Shown here: positions 36,570-46,953 of the stretch, piece by piece
How positions within the stretch are numbered: position 1 is the stretch's first letter
Layout of the letters: each line of letters starts with the position of its first letter
DNA from: Bacteroidales bacterium
GTDB lineage: Bacteria; Bacteroidota; Bacteroidia; Bacteroidales; G3-4614
DNA length: 64,000 bases
Reading direction: 5' to 3'
Assembly (NCBI GenBank): GCA_017559955.1
Contig: JAFYPQ010000024.1
Span: 1 to 64,000 of the forward strand
Made by a program: the position numbers and the translations under genes
Notes under the pieces: generated by a model
Told to the model about the DNA's origin: nothing
Seen by the model: only the letters and a program-made list of their open reading frames with translations
Databases searched by the model: none

Positions 36570-38900
36570 TTATTTTTTTGATTTACCTCTCTTTGCCGTT
36601 TTTTTTGCAGGCTTCTCTCCTTGCTCATCTATTATCTTCTTACAATCTTCGAGAGTTAATTCCTCTGTAACTGCACCTTTAGGTAATTTGTAGTTACTTT
36701 TGTTATATGCAATATATGCTCCGTAACGACCATTTATTATTTGCAGTTCAGGCTCTTCGTCAAATGTCTTTAATATTCTGCTTTGCTCCTCACTGCGTTT
36801 GGCAATAATAAGTTGTGCAGCCTCTTCAAGTGTAATTTCTAAAGGTTTATGTTCTTTTGGAAGTGATGTAAATTTCCCGTCGTGGCGAATGTATGGACCG
36901 AATTTACCCACACCTATTACCACCTCTTTATCTTCGAAAGTTCCCAAGGTTCGAGGCAATGCAAATAATTTCAAAGCTTGCTCTAATGTTATATTGTTTA
37001 GGGTTTGCCCTTCCATTAGCGAAGCAAATATAGGTTTTTCCGACTCCTCAGCTGTTCCAATCTGTACAACGGGACCGAAACGTCCTATTTTTACAGAGAC
37101 TCTACGTCCTGTTGCGGGGTCGGTACCTAATATGCGTTCTCCTACTTTATTGTCGGAGTGTTGGGTTGATGCCGATAAAACTTCAGGATGGAATGTCTCA
37201 TAAAATGACGCTATTGTTCCATTCCAAGTATTCTCTCCATCTGCAATACTATCAAATTCTTCTTCTACTTTGGCAGTAAAGTTATAGTTCAATATATCGG
37301 GGAAGTTTTCTGTCAAATAATCATTTACTACAATTCCTATGTCGGTAGGTATTAATTTACCTTTTTCACTTCCTATATTTTCGCTTTTTATGGTAGAGGT
37401 TATTTTTCCTTTTTTTAGAGTTACTATTCTATATTCTCGCTTAACTCCGCTTTTTGTGCCACGTTCGACGTATTCTCTTTGTTGAATTGTTGATATGGTG
37501 GGAGCATATGTTGACGGACGTCCTATTCCTAACTCCTCAAGCTTATGCACTAAACTTGCCTCTGTATAACGAGCAGGAGCCATTGTGAATCGTTCTATCG
37601 CCTCTCCCGAAGAGAGAGCTAACAGATCTCCTTTTTTTACCGGAGGCAGTATAGCTGTTTCATTATCTTTTTCGCTCTCATCATCGTCAGTCTCAACGTA
37701 AAGATGCAAGAATCCATCAAACTTAACAACCTCTCCTGTTATTGCAAATTTCTCTTCTCCGTTTACTGCCTGAACATTTATGGTTGTCTTTTCTGTTTGT
37801 GCAGGTGTCATTTGCGATGCTACCGTACGTTTCCAGATTAAATCATAAAGGCGTTTTTCTTGCGAATTTCCGTCAATCTCTCTGTTGGCTATATAGGTAG
37901 GCCGAATTGCTTCGTGAGCCTCTTGTGCTCCCTTACTATTTGTATGGAAATTGTGTGGATATGAGTACTCGTTACCAAAGTTCTCGATAATTGTTTCTTT
38001 AGCCGCATTGATTGCAAGCGATGAGAGATTTACCGAGTCGGTACGCATATAGGTTATAAGTCCGGCTTCGTACAAGTGTTGTGCCACACGCATTGTTTGA
38101 GATACTGTAAATCCTAATTTACGAGCAGCTTCTTGTTGCAAAGTTGAGGTTGTAAATGGAGGTGCCGGATATTTTTGTAAAGGTTTTACTGTTATGTCAT
38201 TTACAATGAAATCCTCTTCTGACAACTTTTGTAAAAGTGCCTCTGCATCTTTTTCGGTTGTTGGGCGTTGTTGCAACTCTCCTTTTAAATTATTTCCTGC
38301 CTCATCTTTAAAAATTGCTGTTACTTTAAAAGAGGCTTCAGGGATAAAGTTTTCAATTTCACGTTCTCTCTCCACTATTAAACGTACAGCAACCGATTGT
38401 ACTCGACCTGCCGATAAGGCAGGCTTTATTTTACGCCACAAGATAGGAGACAATTCAAATCCTACTATTCTATCTAATACACGCCTTGCTTGTTGTGCAT
38501 TTACCAAATTTATATCTATATCTCGAGGATTTTCTATTGCAGACAGAATGGCGTTTTTTGTTATTTCATGAAATACTATACGACGAGTTTTTTCAGGTGT
38601 TAAGCCCAAAACTTCATATAGATGCCATGCTATAGCCTCTCCCTCTCGGTCCTCATCGGAAGCCAACCAAACCATTTCCGATTCTTTAGATGCCTTTTTT
38701 AAGGTATCTACAACCTGTTTCTTATCAGCAGGGACCTCGTAAATAGGCATAAAGCCCTTTTCGATATCAATACTGAAATCTCTTTTCTTAAGGTCTCGTA
38801 TATGTCCGTAACTCGACAGAACCTTATACTCTTTCCCTAAGAATTTTTCAATTGTCTTCGCTTTTGCGGGAGACTCTACTATAACTAGATTTGATTGCAT
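36570..38900 (-). CDS. topA: DNA topoisomerase I
   Basis: Relaxes negatively supercoiled DNA; type IA enzyme of 776 residues. The N-terminal Toprim domain starts VIVESPAKAKTIEKFLG. The catalytic tyrosine is Y284 in GLITYMRTDS. The C-terminal third has repeat domains with GRFGPVVQIG, GKFGPYIRHDG and GRYGAYIAY in place of zinc fingers, then a lysine-rich tail. It is the last gene of the acpP-fabF-rnc/gpmI-DUF3109 run, 15 bases behind DUF3109. An IS256 remnant ends right at its stop. Confidence 0.96.
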   Translation of the reverse strand: MQSNLVIVESPAKAKTIEKFLGKEYKVLSSYGHIRDLKKRDFSIDIEKGFMPIYEVPADKKQVVDTLKKASKESEMVWLASDEDREGEAIAWHLYEVLGLTPEKTRRIVFHEITKNAILSAIENPRDIDINLVNAQQARRVLDRIVGFELSPILWRKIKPALSAGRVQSVAVRLIVEREREIENFIPEASFKVTAIFKDEAGNNLKGELQQRPTTEKDAEALLQKLSEEDFIVNDITVKPLQKYPAPPFTTSTLQQEAARKLGFTVSQTMRVAQHLYEAGLITYMRTDSVNLSSLAINAAKETIIENFGNEYSYPHNFHTNSKGAQEAHEAIRPTYIANREIDGNSQEKRLYDLIWKRTVASQMTPAQTEKTTINVQAVNGEEKFAITGEVVKFDGFLHLYVETDDDESEKDNETAILPPVKKGDLLALSSGEAIERFTMAPARYTEASLVHKLEELGIGRPSTYAPTISTIQQREYVERGTKSGVKREYRIVTLKKGKITSTIKSENIGSEKGKLIPTDIGIVVNDYLTENFPDILNYNFTAKVEEEFDSIADGENTWNGTIASFYETFHPEVLSASTQHSDNKVGERILGTDPATGRRVSVKIGRFGPVVQIGTAEESEKPIFASLMEGQTLNNITLEQALKLFALPRTLGTFEDKEVVIGVGKFGPYIRHDGKFTSLPKEHKPLEITLEEAAQLIIAKRSEEQSRILKTFDEEPELQIINGRYGAYIAYNKSNYKLPKGAVTEELTLEDCKKIIDEQGEKPAKKTAKRGKSKK

Positions 38901-38915
38901 ACTTATCTTTTCGGT

Positions 38916-39503
38916 TTATACATTTTCGCCTTTTTGGCGGAAATACTCTTCGGCAACAAGTTTTAACTCTTCGTACCACTCATTACCAAAGTGCCTTACG
39001 AGAGGTCCTTCAAGAAATTGGTAAACTCTTATACCCTTTTCTCGTCCAAGTTTTACCGCTCCTCTGCATATCTTCCTCTCGTCGTAATTTACTGCTGTAA
39101 AGGTTGGGTATTCGGTAAGTCTGATTGGATATAGATGACACGATACCGGCTTTTTAAAGGTACATTTACCACTATTGTATCCTATCTCCAACGCACAAAG
39201 GCATATGCCTTTTTTATCGTATGTACAAAAGACGCAATCCTTGTTGCCGATAATAGAGGTAACTAAATCTCCCTCTTCATCGACATATGATACTCCTTGT
39301 TTTTTTATAACCTCAACAGCCTCTTTAGGTAACTGCTCTATAACGGCAGGAAGTGCCTCTTTTATGGCTTGCTCCTCATCTTCGGTTATAGGAGCTCCGG
39401 CATCTCCCTCAATACAGCAAGCCCCTTTGCAATCGTCAAGATTACAACAAAAGTAACATTCAATTACGTCAAGGCTTACCAGAGTGTCCCCTATCTTTAT
39501 CAC
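38916..39503 (-). CDS. DUF3109 cysteine-rich protein
   Basis: A 195-residue member of DUF3109, conserved in Bacteroidota. It has many cysteines in the pattern of iron-sulfur or zinc proteins: CYFCC and DDCKGACC at the N-terminus, then CVFCTYDKKGICLC and CHLYP. This resembles the CxxCxxxCC arrangement of the YkgJ-like cluster proteins. The function is not known. It lies 8 bases after the gpmI stop and 15 before topA. Confidence 0.85.
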   Translation of the reverse strand: MIKIGDTLVSLDVIECYFCCNLDDCKGACCIEGDAGAPITEDEEQAIKEALPAVIEQLPKEAVEVIKKQGVSYVDEEGDLVTSIIGNKDCVFCTYDKKGICLCALEIGYNSGKCTFKKPVSCHLYPIRLTEYPTFTAVNYDERKICRGAVKLGREKGIRVYQFLEGPLVRHFGNEWYEELKLVAEEYFRQKGENV

Positions 39504-39511
39504 TTATATAA

Positions 39512-41026
39512 CTATTTTATAAGGTTCTTACCATTCATTTCAGCAGGTTGCTCCAATCCCATTATATTTAAGATTGTTGGTGCAACATCGGCCAATATTC
39601 CGTTTTCAATTTTTGCCGATGTATTCTCTGTAACATATACGCAAGGTACAGGGTTCAAAGAGTGAGCTGTATTTGGAGTATCATCGCTGTTTACAGCATT
39701 GTCGGCATTACCATGGTCGGCTATTATTATTGCCTCGTAACCTGTTGCTTTTGCTGCTTCAATTACATCTTTTACACAAGCATCTACTGCAACAACAGCT
39801 TTCTCGATAGCCTCATATATTCCTGTATGTCCAACCATATCTCCGTTTGCAAAGTTTACTACTATAAAATCAAATTTATCCGATTTTATAGCTTCAACCA
39901 ATTTATCCTTAACTTCATATGCACTCATTTCGGGTTTAAGGTCGTATGTAGCAACTTTAGGAGAGGGAACAAGGATACGCTCCTCGTTATCGTATGGAGT
40001 TTCACGTCCTCCGTTAAAGAAGAATGTTACGTGAGCATATTTCTCTGTCTCTGCAATATGCAATTGGGTTTTTCCTTTGTTTGCAAGATATTCTCCAAGG
40101 GTATTTACTACATTCTCTTTATCGAATAGGATATGTACTCCTGTAAATGAAGCATCGTATGGAGTCATACAATAGTATTGTAATCCCGGAATGGTCATCA
40201 TTCCCTCCTCAGGCATATCTTGTTGTGTTAGAACAACTGTCAACTCTTTTGCTCGGTCGTTACGATAGTTGAAGAAAATTACTACATCCCCCTCTTTAAT
40301 TGTTCCGTCAAAAGCACTGTTTACAATTGGTTTGATAAACTCATCGGTAACTCCTTCGTCATATGATTCTTGCATTGCCGCAACCATATCTTCAGCTTTT
40401 TTACCAACACCTTTAACCAAAAGGTCGTATGCCTCTTTTACTCGTTCCCAACGTTTGTCTCGATCCATTGCATAATAGCGACCTATAATTGACGCTATCT
40501 TACCTGCACTTTTAGCACAATGTGCAGTTAATGCTTCGATAAATCCTTTACCGCTTTTAGGATCGGTGTCTCGACCATCCATAAAGCAATGAATATAGCA
40601 ATTGTCGATTGAATACTCTTTAGCTATGTCGCAAAGTTTATATAGGTGATCTAATGAACTATGTACTCCTCCATCAGATGTCAATCCCATAAAGTGTATG
40701 TTTTTACCATTCTCTTTTGCATATGAGAATGCCGATATAATTTCGGGATTTTGCATAATTGTATTCTCTTTGCAAGCCTTATTGATTTTTACAAGATCTT
40801 GATATACAACACGACCTGCACCAATGTTAAGGTGTCCTACTTCTGAATTTCCCATCTGTCCGTCAGGTAATCCAACATTTTCTCCACTTGCTTGTAGTTG
40901 AGAGTTTGGATATGTGCTTACCAAATAATCCCAATATGGAGTAGGAGTGTTGTAGATAACGTCTGCTTTATCATGGTTGCCAATTCCCCAACCATCCAAA
41001 ATCATTAAAAGGGCTTTTTTACTCAT
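39512..41026 (-). CDS. gpmI: 2,3-bisphosphoglycerate-independent phosphoglycerate mutase (internal start)
   Basis: Interconverts 3- and 2-phosphoglycerate in glycolysis, using two metal ions. If translated from the internal ATG at 41026 it gives a normal 504-residue enzyme. The first metal Asp is in MILDGWGIG and the phosphoserine nucleophile is in [15 protein letters not shown]; the C-terminus has the metal block ADHGNADN. The frame is continuous with RNase III upstream, so the enzyme may be made alone, as a fusion, or both. No ribosome-binding site of the E. coli kind is visible, which is normal for this phylum. Confidence 0.85.
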   Translation of the reverse strand: MSKKALLMILDGWGIGNHDKADVIYNTPTPYWDYLVSTYPNSQLQASGENVGLPDGQMGNSEVGHLNIGAGRVVYQDLVKINKACKENTIMQNPEIISAFSYAKENGKNIHFMGLTSDGGVHSSLDHLYKLCDIAKEYSIDNCYIHCFMDGRDTDPKSGKGFIEALTAHCAKSAGKIASIIGRYYAMDRDKRWERVKEAYDLLVKGVGKKAEDMVAAMQESYDEGVTDEFIKPIVNSAFDGTIKEGDVVIFFNYRNDRAKELTVVLTQQDMPEEGMMTIPGLQYYCMTPYDASFTGVHILFDKENVVNTLGEYLANKGKTQLHIAETEKYAHVTFFFNGGRETPYDNEERILVPSPKVATYDLKPEMSAYEVKDKLVEAIKSDKFDFIVVNFANGDMVGHTGIYEAIEKAVVAVDACVKDVIEAAKATGYEAIIIADHGNADNAVNSDDTPNTAHSLNPVPCVYVTENTSAKIENGILADVAPTILNIMGLEQPAEMNGKNLIK

Positions 41027-41896
41027 AGCTTTAAATATTTTGTTGTTATAATTATTTTCTTTTTCAATGTTTTCGGAGTTGTACCCTGAATTTTGTTGCG
41101 AAGTTACTCTATTTTCTGCTAACTTCGAATAGTTTTGAGCATCAAAAATTCGCTTTTTAATATCTTTATCGTTTATAATCAATTTATAAGCCTTGCGGGC
41201 AGCTTCTTGTTGTGCCTCTTTTTTTGAATACCCTTTTCCTCTACCGCAAGCAATACCCTCAATAAATACTTCGAATTTAAATATCTGATGATTGCCTTTT
41301 TCAGTGTGATTATCGAGTAGAATATAATCTATATCTACTCTGTTTTTTTGCCCCCATTCCATTAATCTCGATTTATAATTCTCCTCTGTTGTTGCCAACA
41401 TATCTAAATTAATGTATGGAGAAACTATTTTTTCTTTAACAAATTTGCGACATACGTCATAACCTTTATCCAAATATATTGCACCGATAAGAGCTTCGAG
41501 AGCATTACCCCCTATATGATTGTGGTCAAATGTTATATTGTCGGAAACCGATAGAATATCTTTTATATTCATCTCTTGGGCGATATGATTTAAACTTTTA
41601 CGCTGAACTATGCTTGCTCGCATATTGGTTAAAAAGCCCTCTCTCTCATTAGGATATTGATGATATAATATGTCGCTGACGATGCTGTCCAAGATGGTGT
41701 CGCCCAAGAACTCCAATCGTTCATTATTTAGCTTCTCACCGTCTTTACGCACCACCTTAACAGAAGCATGCGAAAGTGCCTCCTTATAAATTTCAAGATT
41801 ATTCGGAATAAATCCCAACATCTTATATAGTAAAAAATAAGGCTTCTTACCCCAAAGAGTAAAAAGCCTTATTTTAGAATATAGTTCGCTTAACAC
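39512..41896 (-). CDS. rnc: RNase III fused in frame to phosphoglycerate mutase
   Basis: One open frame of 794 residues. Residues 1-about 245 are RNase III: the signature [13 protein letters not shown] and the metal-site [10 protein letters not shown] in the nuclease domain, then a double-stranded RNA-binding domain (about 170-245, with [16 protein letters not shown]). An Asn/Ser/Glu-rich linker follows (about 250-290), and M291 begins a complete phosphoglycerate mutase. In related genomes rnc directly follows fabF as here (2 bases between). The fusion may be real, or the rnc stop may have been lost; the low-complexity linker supports a run-on extension. RNase III processes rRNA and other structured RNA. 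Confidence 0.85.
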   Translation of the reverse strand: MLSELYSKIRLFTLWGKKPYFLLYKMLGFIPNNLEIYKEALSHASVKVVRKDGEKLNNERLEFLGDTILDSIVSDILYHQYPNEREGFLTNMRASIVQRKSLNHIAQEMNIKDILSVSDNITFDHNHIGGNALEALIGAIYLDKGYDVCRKFVKEKIVSPYINLDMLATTEENYKSRLMEWGQKNRVDIDYILLDNHTEKGNHQIFKFEVFIEGIACGRGKGYSKKEAQQEAARKAYKLIINDKDIKKRIFDAQNYSKLAENRVTSQQNSGYNSENIEKENNYNNKIFKAMSKKALLMILDGWGIGNHDKADVIYNTPTPYWDYLVSTYPNSQLQASGENVGLPDGQMGNSEVGHLNIGAGRVVYQDLVKINKACKENTIMQNPEIISAFSYAKENGKNIHFMGLTSDGGVHSSLDHLYKLCDIAKEYSIDNCYIHCFMDGRDTDPKSGKGFIEALTAHCAKSAGKIASIIGRYYAMDRDKRWERVKEAYDLLVKGVGKKAEDMVAAMQESYDEGVTDEFIKPIVNSAFDGTIKEGDVVIFFNYRNDRAKELTVVLTQQDMPEEGMMTIPGLQYYCMTPYDASFTGVHILFDKENVVNTLGEYLANKGKTQLHIAETEKYAHVTFFFNGGRETPYDNEERILVPSPKVATYDLKPEMSAYEVKDKLVEAIKSDKFDFIVVNFANGDMVGHTGIYEAIEKAVVAVDACVKDVIEAAKATGYEAIIIADHGNADNAVNSDDTPNTAHSLNPVPCVYVTENTSAKIENGILADVAPTILNIMGLEQPAEMNGKNLIK

Positions 41897-41898
41897 CT

Positions 41899-43161
41899 CT
41901 ATTTTACAAATTTTTTAACAATAAGACTTGCGTTGTGTCCTCCAAATCCAAATGTATTTGATAGAGCCACGTTCACAACTCTTTTTTGTGCTTTGTTAAA
42001 TGTAAAGTTAAGAGAATAATCTATTTCAGGATCTTCATCTCCCTCTTCGTGATTAATTGTAGGAGGAACAATATCCTCTTGAACAGTTTTAACACAAACA
42101 AGAGCTTCCATTGCTCCGGCAGCACCTAAAAGGTGTCCGGTCATAGATTTTGTAGAGCTGATGTTCAAATTTTTAGCATGTTCTCCAAAAACCTCCTTAA
42201 TAGCTTTAACCTCAGAAATATCTCCAACAGGAGTTGAAGTTCCGTGAATATTGATGTAATCAACATCTTCGGGCTTAATCTCTGCATCGGCAAGAGCATT
42301 TTGAATAACCAATTTAGCTCCTAAACCTTCGGGGTGAGATGCAGTTAAGTGATATGCATCAGCCGAAAGACCTCCTCCTATAACCTCAGCATATATTTTG
42401 GCACCACGAGCTAATGCGTGTTCTTTCTCTTCAAGGATAAGACAAGCAGCTCCCTCTCCAAGGACAAAACCATCACGACTTGCACTTAACGGGCGGCTCG
42501 CTGTTTGAGGAGAATCGTTACGAGTAGATAATGCGTGCATAGCATTAAATCCACCTATTCCGGTTATATTTACTCCCGCTTCTGCTCCTCCTGCCACAAT
42601 TATATCTGCTTTACCTAAACGAATTAGGTTGAAAGCGTCAATAAGAGCATTGGTTGATGAAGCACATGCAGATACTGTTGCGTAGTTGGGACCTCTAAAT
42701 CCGTAACGCATTGATATATGTCCTGCTGCTATATCAGGAATGATTTTTGGGATGAAGAATGGGTTGAATTTTGGACCTTTTTCTGGGTGAAGGAAGTATT
42801 CTCCCACCTCTTCTTCAAATGATTTCAATCCTCCGATACCTGCGGAATAGACAACTCCAACACGATCTTTATTGACTGTCTCCATATCGATAGCCGCATC
42901 CTCAACCGCTTGTACCGCCGAAGCTATTGCCAAGTGAGTATAACGATCTAATCTGCGAGCATCTCTACGCTCAATATATTGTGTAGGATCGAAGTTTTTA
43001 ACTTCGCATGCAAATTGTGTCTTAAATAATGAGGCATCGAAAAGAGTAATAGGTCCGGCACCGCTTACCCCGTTAATAAGAGCATTCCATGTAGTTTCTA
43101 CATCATTACCTAACGGAGTAACCGCTCCCAAACCTGTTACTACAATTCTTTTTAATTCCAT
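41899..43161 (-). CDS. fabF: 3-oxoacyl-[ACP] synthase II
   Basis: Condenses malonyl-ACP with acyl-ACP in fatty-acid elongation; 420 residues, thiolase fold. The active-site cysteine is C166 in SACASST; the two histidines are in NIHGTSTP and [13 protein letters not shown]. It starts 21 bases after acpP, the usual Bacteroidota order acpP-fabF-rnc. Confidence 0.96.
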   Translation of the reverse strand: MELKRIVVTGLGAVTPLGNDVETTWNALINGVSGAGPITLFDASLFKTQFACEVKNFDPTQYIERRDARRLDRYTHLAIASAVQAVEDAAIDMETVNKDRVGVVYSAGIGGLKSFEEEVGEYFLHPEKGPKFNPFFIPKIIPDIAAGHISMRYGFRGPNYATVSACASSTNALIDAFNLIRLGKADIIVAGGAEAGVNITGIGGFNAMHALSTRNDSPQTASRPLSASRDGFVLGEGAACLILEEKEHALARGAKIYAEVIGGGLSADAYHLTASHPEGLGAKLVIQNALADAEIKPEDVDYINIHGTSTPVGDISEVKAIKEVFGEHAKNLNISSTKSMTGHLLGAAGAMEALVCVKTVQEDIVPPTINHEEGDEDPEIDYSLNFTFNKAQKRVVNVALSNTFGFGGHNASLIVKKFVK

Positions 43162-43182
43162 AAGATTATAAAAGTAATCTGA

Positions 43183-43419
43183 TTACTGTAGTTTAGACTC
43201 GATGAATTTGATTGCGTCACCTACAGTTGAGATTGACTCTGATTGATCCTCGGGAATAGTAATATCAAATACTTTCTCGAACTCCATAATCAACTCTACT
43301 GTGTCAAGAGAATCAGCACCAAGGTCGTTTGTGAAGCTAGCCTCAGGAGTTACTTCTGACTCAGAAACACTAAGTTTGTCTACAATAATTGCTTTTACTT
43401 TTTCAGAAATCTCAGACAT
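43183..43419 (-). CDS. acpP: Acyl carrier protein
   Basis: Carries growing fatty acyl chains on a phosphopantetheine arm attached to S37 in GADSLDTVE. It has 78 residues, is strongly acidic, and has the usual four-helix size. It is the first gene of the operon, with a promoter-like element 45 bases upstream. Confidence 0.96.
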   Translation of the reverse strand: MSEISEKVKAIIVDKLSVSESEVTPEASFTNDLGADSLDTVELIMEFEKVFDITIPEDQSESISTVGDAIKFIESKLQ

Positions 43420-43463
43420 AATTTTAAGATTTAAATTAATAAAATAAAATATCTAATCGGTTG

Positions 43464-43492
43464 CAAAGATAACTCTTTTTATACTTCACAAA
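43464..43492 (-). promoter_or_regulatory. Promoter of the acpP operon
   Basis: On the minus strand TTTG (43492-43489) and TATCTTTG (43471-43464) are separated by 17 bp, slightly short of the usual 19. It lies 45 bases before the acpP ATG. Confidence 0.55.
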
Positions 43493-43595
43493 AAAATATT
43501 TAGCCATTAAAATTCAAAAAATTGCACATTTGAATATCTAATGTGCAATTTATGAGAAAGTTAATATAAGGTTAATATATGTTAAATCAAAGAGT

Positions 43596-44696
43596 TTATG
43601 TATTGAACCCTAAATTTTTAAGGATAGTTAAATCCTCCTCATTCACTCCTATTACTTTGTAGGCTCCAAATTCACGTCGGAGAGGATATTCTACTCTTAA
43701 CGTTTCAAAGTTTGCAGGATTTTTCTTTAAATCCTCGAAATCACACATCGGATTATAGGTGTGAAGTACAGCATCAAGAAGAGAGTTTTTAGAGTTTGTC
43801 AAATCAATTATGCGATTTTGCGGCTCAACCCTATTGGGTGTAAACTCAATTTCAACCCCTAAATATTTCGCAACCTCCTCGGCCGAAGTACGAGAGCCGT
43901 TAAATTTTCCATCGTCAGAATATCCTGCAATATGAGAAGTGGCAATAAAAGCCTCATCAATCAAAGGAGTATATATACCGCCGGGTTCATTCTCCCACGT
44001 ATCAATTACAAAGTCCGAAATTTTACCATCAATTTTTGCTTGCAAAAGAGCTTTATCATCTGTAACTCCTCCCCTTGCACTATTTATAAAGAGAGGTTTC
44101 TTAACAAGTTTATTGAAAAACTCGCTATTTGCCAAATGTTTTGTCGGATAGTAGCTACCTTTTATTAATGGGGTATGAAGAGTTATTACGTCGCATTGTT
44201 CAGCTATCTCATCAAGCGATACAAAACCCTCTCCCCCTTCTTGCTCAGCCCTTGGAGGGTCGTTAACGAGAAGTTTAAAACCTGCTTTAGAAAGATAATC
44301 GCAAACAGCCTTACCCACATTACCCACACCTACAACACCAACTGTCAAATTAGCAGGGGAAAGAGATCTCTTATCGCAAAACAAGAGCAACGATGACAAT
44401 ACATATTGAGCAACCGAATAAGCATTGCAACCAGGCGAGTTACGCCACATTATGCCATTTGCATTACAATAATCTGTATCGATATGGTCAACACCTATAC
44501 TGGCCGTCATAATAAACTTAACACAACTCCCCTTCAATAATGCAGAAGTACACTTTGTCGGAGTACGAATAATTAATACATCTGCATCTTTTATTGCTCT
44601 ATTATCAATGTCTTCAGCAGGGACATACTCAACTTCTGCATACGAATCGAGAACACCTCTTAAATATGGTATATGAGCATCAATAACAATCTTCAT
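43596..44696 (-). CDS. pdxB: Erythronate-4-phosphate dehydrogenase
   Basis: NAD-dependent oxidation of 4-phosphoerythronate in pyridoxal phosphate synthesis. The 366-residue protein belongs to the D-isomer 2-hydroxyacid dehydrogenases: Rossmann motif GVVGVGNVGKAV, the catalytic Arg in NSARGGV, and His in TSHIAGYS. The extra C-terminal domain of PdxB (about 280-366) distinguishes it from SerA-type enzymes. It has the same strand as the macro-like gene upstream (40 bases between). Confidence 0.9.
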   Translation of the reverse strand: MKIVIDAHIPYLRGVLDSYAEVEYVPAEDIDNRAIKDADVLIIRTPTKCTSALLKGSCVKFIMTASIGVDHIDTDYCNANGIMWRNSPGCNAYSVAQYVLSSLLLFCDKRSLSPANLTVGVVGVGNVGKAVCDYLSKAGFKLLVNDPPRAEQEGGEGFVSLDEIAEQCDVITLHTPLIKGSYYPTKHLANSEFFNKLVKKPLFINSARGGVTDDKALLQAKIDGKISDFVIDTWENEPGGIYTPLIDEAFIATSHIAGYSDDGKFNGSRTSAEEVAKYLGVEIEFTPNRVEPQNRIIDLTNSKNSLLDAVLHTYNPMCDFEDLKKNPANFETLRVEYPLRREFGAYKVIGVNEEDLTILKNLGFNT

Positions 44697-44736
44697 AATT
44701 TACTATTTCAAAAAATACACATCCACCAAATTAAGT

Positions 44737-45135
44737 TTAATCAAGATACAAAATAACCTCGACAAACTCTCTTGGCAACATTACATTCTTCAATGATATT
44801 GCATTTGCAAATAAAGGAGCAATCTCTCTCGGAGTAAAACCGGCTATCCCACATCCGATTTTTGTAACCCAAAAAGTATATTCTTTATGCATCCGTGCAA
44901 AATCTATAAATTGATTAACATATGGTCTGATCGCTTCAATATCACCATGCATTGTCGGGATAGCATAACTTCGCCCTTGCAAACCGGCACCTAAGCCCCA
45001 TACCGCACCGAATAATTTATATGCTATACCGGCAGCACCGCTATAATGGTTTCCCTTGATATTACTGCCAAAAACAAAAATTTCGTTTTCTCCAAGATAT
45101 GTAATATTTTCAGGAGTAAAAATTCTATTATACAT
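44737..45135 (-). CDS. Macro-domain-like protein (A1S_2505 type)
   Basis: A 132-residue protein. FVFGSNIKGNHYSGAAGIAY, then GLQGRSYAIPTMHG, is the glycine-rich pattern of the A1S_2505/phage-related family, which resembles macro domains that bind or hydrolyse ADP-ribose. An interaction with ADP-ribose or nucleotide derivatives is a guess from that likeness. It has its own well-formed promoter (45180-45210) and is followed by pdxB. Confidence 0.65.
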   Translation of the reverse strand: MYNRIFTPENITYLGENEIFVFGSNIKGNHYSGAAGIAYKLFGAVWGLGAGLQGRSYAIPTMHGDIEAIRPYVNQFIDFARMHKEYTFWVTKIGCGIAGFTPREIAPLFANAISLKNVMLPREFVEVILYLD

Positions 45136-45179
45136 AATAACTCACTTTGCGAAAAGTTTCACGAAATATATCATTATTA

Positions 45180-45210
45180 CAAATATAGATTTGATTTTTC
45201 AAACCTCAAA
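45180..45210 (-). promoter_or_regulatory. Promoter of the macro-like gene and pdxB
   Basis: On the minus strand TTTG (45210-45207) and TATATTTG (45187-45180) are exactly 19 bp apart. It lies 45 bases before the ATG at 45135. Confidence 0.75.
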
Positions 45211-45354
45211 GCAATTCATTATATTTATTTTAAACGGCCAATGGCAAATAAAATAAAATCAATTAACAACAGATAACATAAATACAAATTTTAAAATTGT
45301 ATGTTTGTAAAACATTTGCTTACTTTGCAAAATATAATTTTTGTCCGATAGAAT

Positions 45355-45894
45355 ATGACATTTAGCGAAAAGTGCAATCGAATATTTTGGAATGTCTGCC
45401 TCGATTATCATAAACACAACGACGTAGATGCTTGTATGCAAAATCCATACAAAACATCAACAATAGAATATTCGCTATACAAAAAATGTTGGATTGATGC
45501 CATACTCTGGCATCTTGAAGATATAATTTGCAATCCTAAGATTGAATCAATTACAGCGTTATATATAAAGAGAAGAATAGATAAGTCAAATCAAGACCGA
45601 ACTAAATTGGCAGAAATAATAGATTGTTACTTTCTCGATAAATACAAAGATGTAAAAGTTGCGTCTAACCTCAATATAGTTGCCGAAAGTCCGGCAAAGA
45701 TTATTGACAGTCTATCTTTTTCATCCCTAAAAATATATCATACACAGCAAAAGGTCGAACACATTGATACAACACCCGAACAAAAAGAAAAGTATCAAGC
45801 AAAACTCGATGTTTTGTTAAGACAACGAATCGACCTCTCGGCAGAACTCGACAAATTACTAAAAGCAATAGAGGCAGGAGAAAAGGGAATATAG
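45355..45894 (+). CDS. DUF4254 protein
   Basis: A 179-residue member of DUF4254, found throughout Bacteroidota, often near glycosyltransferase genes. Recognised from the N-terminal pattern [16 protein letters not shown], then the block [19 protein letters not shown] and [15 protein letters not shown]. The C-terminal quarter is a predicted coiled coil ([17 protein letters not shown]). Function unknown. It precedes ruvB by 28 bases and may share its transcript. Confidence 0.8.
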   Translation: MTFSEKCNRIFWNVCLDYHKHNDVDACMQNPYKTSTIEYSLYKKCWIDAILWHLEDIICNPKIESITALYIKRRIDKSNQDRTKLAEIIDCYFLDKYKDVKVASNLNIVAESPAKIIDSLSFSSLKIYHTQQKVEHIDTTPEQKEKYQAKLDVLLRQRIDLSAELDKLLKAIEAGEKGI

Positions 45895-45922
45895 TCATAA
45901 AAAAAACAACCATACACCATAT

Positions 45923-46948
45923 ATGGAGCAAGATTTTGACATAAGAAATATAACAAGCTACGACGAACGTGATACCGATAAAGTGTTGCGTCCTCTCAAT
46001 TTTGATGATTTCAGCGGTCAGGATAAAATCATCGAAAACCTGAAAGTGTTTGTTGCCGCAGCAAAGTTACGTGGCGAATCGCTCGACCACCTACTTCTTC
46101 ATGGTCCTCCCGGACTCGGCAAAACAACCCTTGCCAATATTGTGGCAAACGAGTTGGGCGTAGGATTTAAAGTAACATCAGGCCCTGTATTAGACAAACC
46201 CGGCGACTTAGCGGGCTTGCTAACCTCACTCGAACCTAATGATGTATTGTTTATTGACGAAATACACCGCCTCAGCCCCATAGTAGAAGAGTATCTCTAC
46301 TCGGCAATGGAGGATTTCAGAATAGATATAATGATTGACAAAGGTCCGAGTGCACGCTCAATACAGCTATCGCTAAACCCCTTTACGCTTGTTGGAGCAA
46401 CAACACGCAGTGGACTGCTAACCAGCCCGTTGAGAGCCCGTTTTGGAATAAACAGCCACTTGGAGTATTACGACCACAAAACACTTGCCAACATAATAAA
46501 ACGTTCGGCAACCATCCTCAAGGTACCATGCACCGAAGAGGCGGCAATAGAAATATCGTTACGAAGCAGAGGTACTCCACGTATTGCAAATGCCCTTTTG
46601 CGAAGAGTCCGAGACTTTGCACAGATAAAAGGCAGCGGCAAAATAACACTCGACATCGCAAAATTCTCGTTGGAGGCACTAAACATCGATAAATTCGGAT
46701 TGGACGAGATAGACAACAAGATTCTAACAATAATAATCGACAAATTCAAAGGCGGACCCGTAGGAGTAAACACCATTGCAACCGCATTAGGGGAAGACTC
46801 GGGAACTCTCGAAGAGGTATATGAACCATTCCTTATAAAAGAGGGATTCATAAAACGCACACCTCGAGGAAGAGAGGTAACCGAACTTGCATATAAACAT
46901 TTGGGACGTACCCCTTTGGCACAACAAGGCTCACTATTTGAACTATAA
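45923..46948 (+). CDS. ruvB: Holliday junction helicase RuvB
   Basis: AAA+ motor that drives branch migration of Holliday junctions with RuvA. It has 341 residues: Walker [10 protein letters not shown] (61-69), Walker [10 protein letters not shown], the arginine-finger block [14 protein letters not shown], and a C-terminal winged helix (RTPRGREVT). It is 5 bases upstream of the flippase gene. Confidence 0.97.
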   Translation: MEQDFDIRNITSYDERDTDKVLRPLNFDDFSGQDKIIENLKVFVAAAKLRGESLDHLLLHGPPGLGKTTLANIVANELGVGFKVTSGPVLDKPGDLAGLLTSLEPNDVLFIDEIHRLSPIVEEYLYSAMEDFRIDIMIDKGPSARSIQLSLNPFTLVGATTRSGLLTSPLRARFGINSHLEYYDHKTLANIIKRSATILKVPCTEEAAIEISLRSRGTPRIANALLRRVRDFAQIKGSGKITLDIAKFSLEALNIDKFGLDEIDNKILTIIIDKFKGGPVGVNTIATALGEDSGTLEEVYEPFLIKEGFIKRTPRGREVTELAYKHLGRTPLAQQGSLFEL

Positions 46949-46953
46949 TAGAG

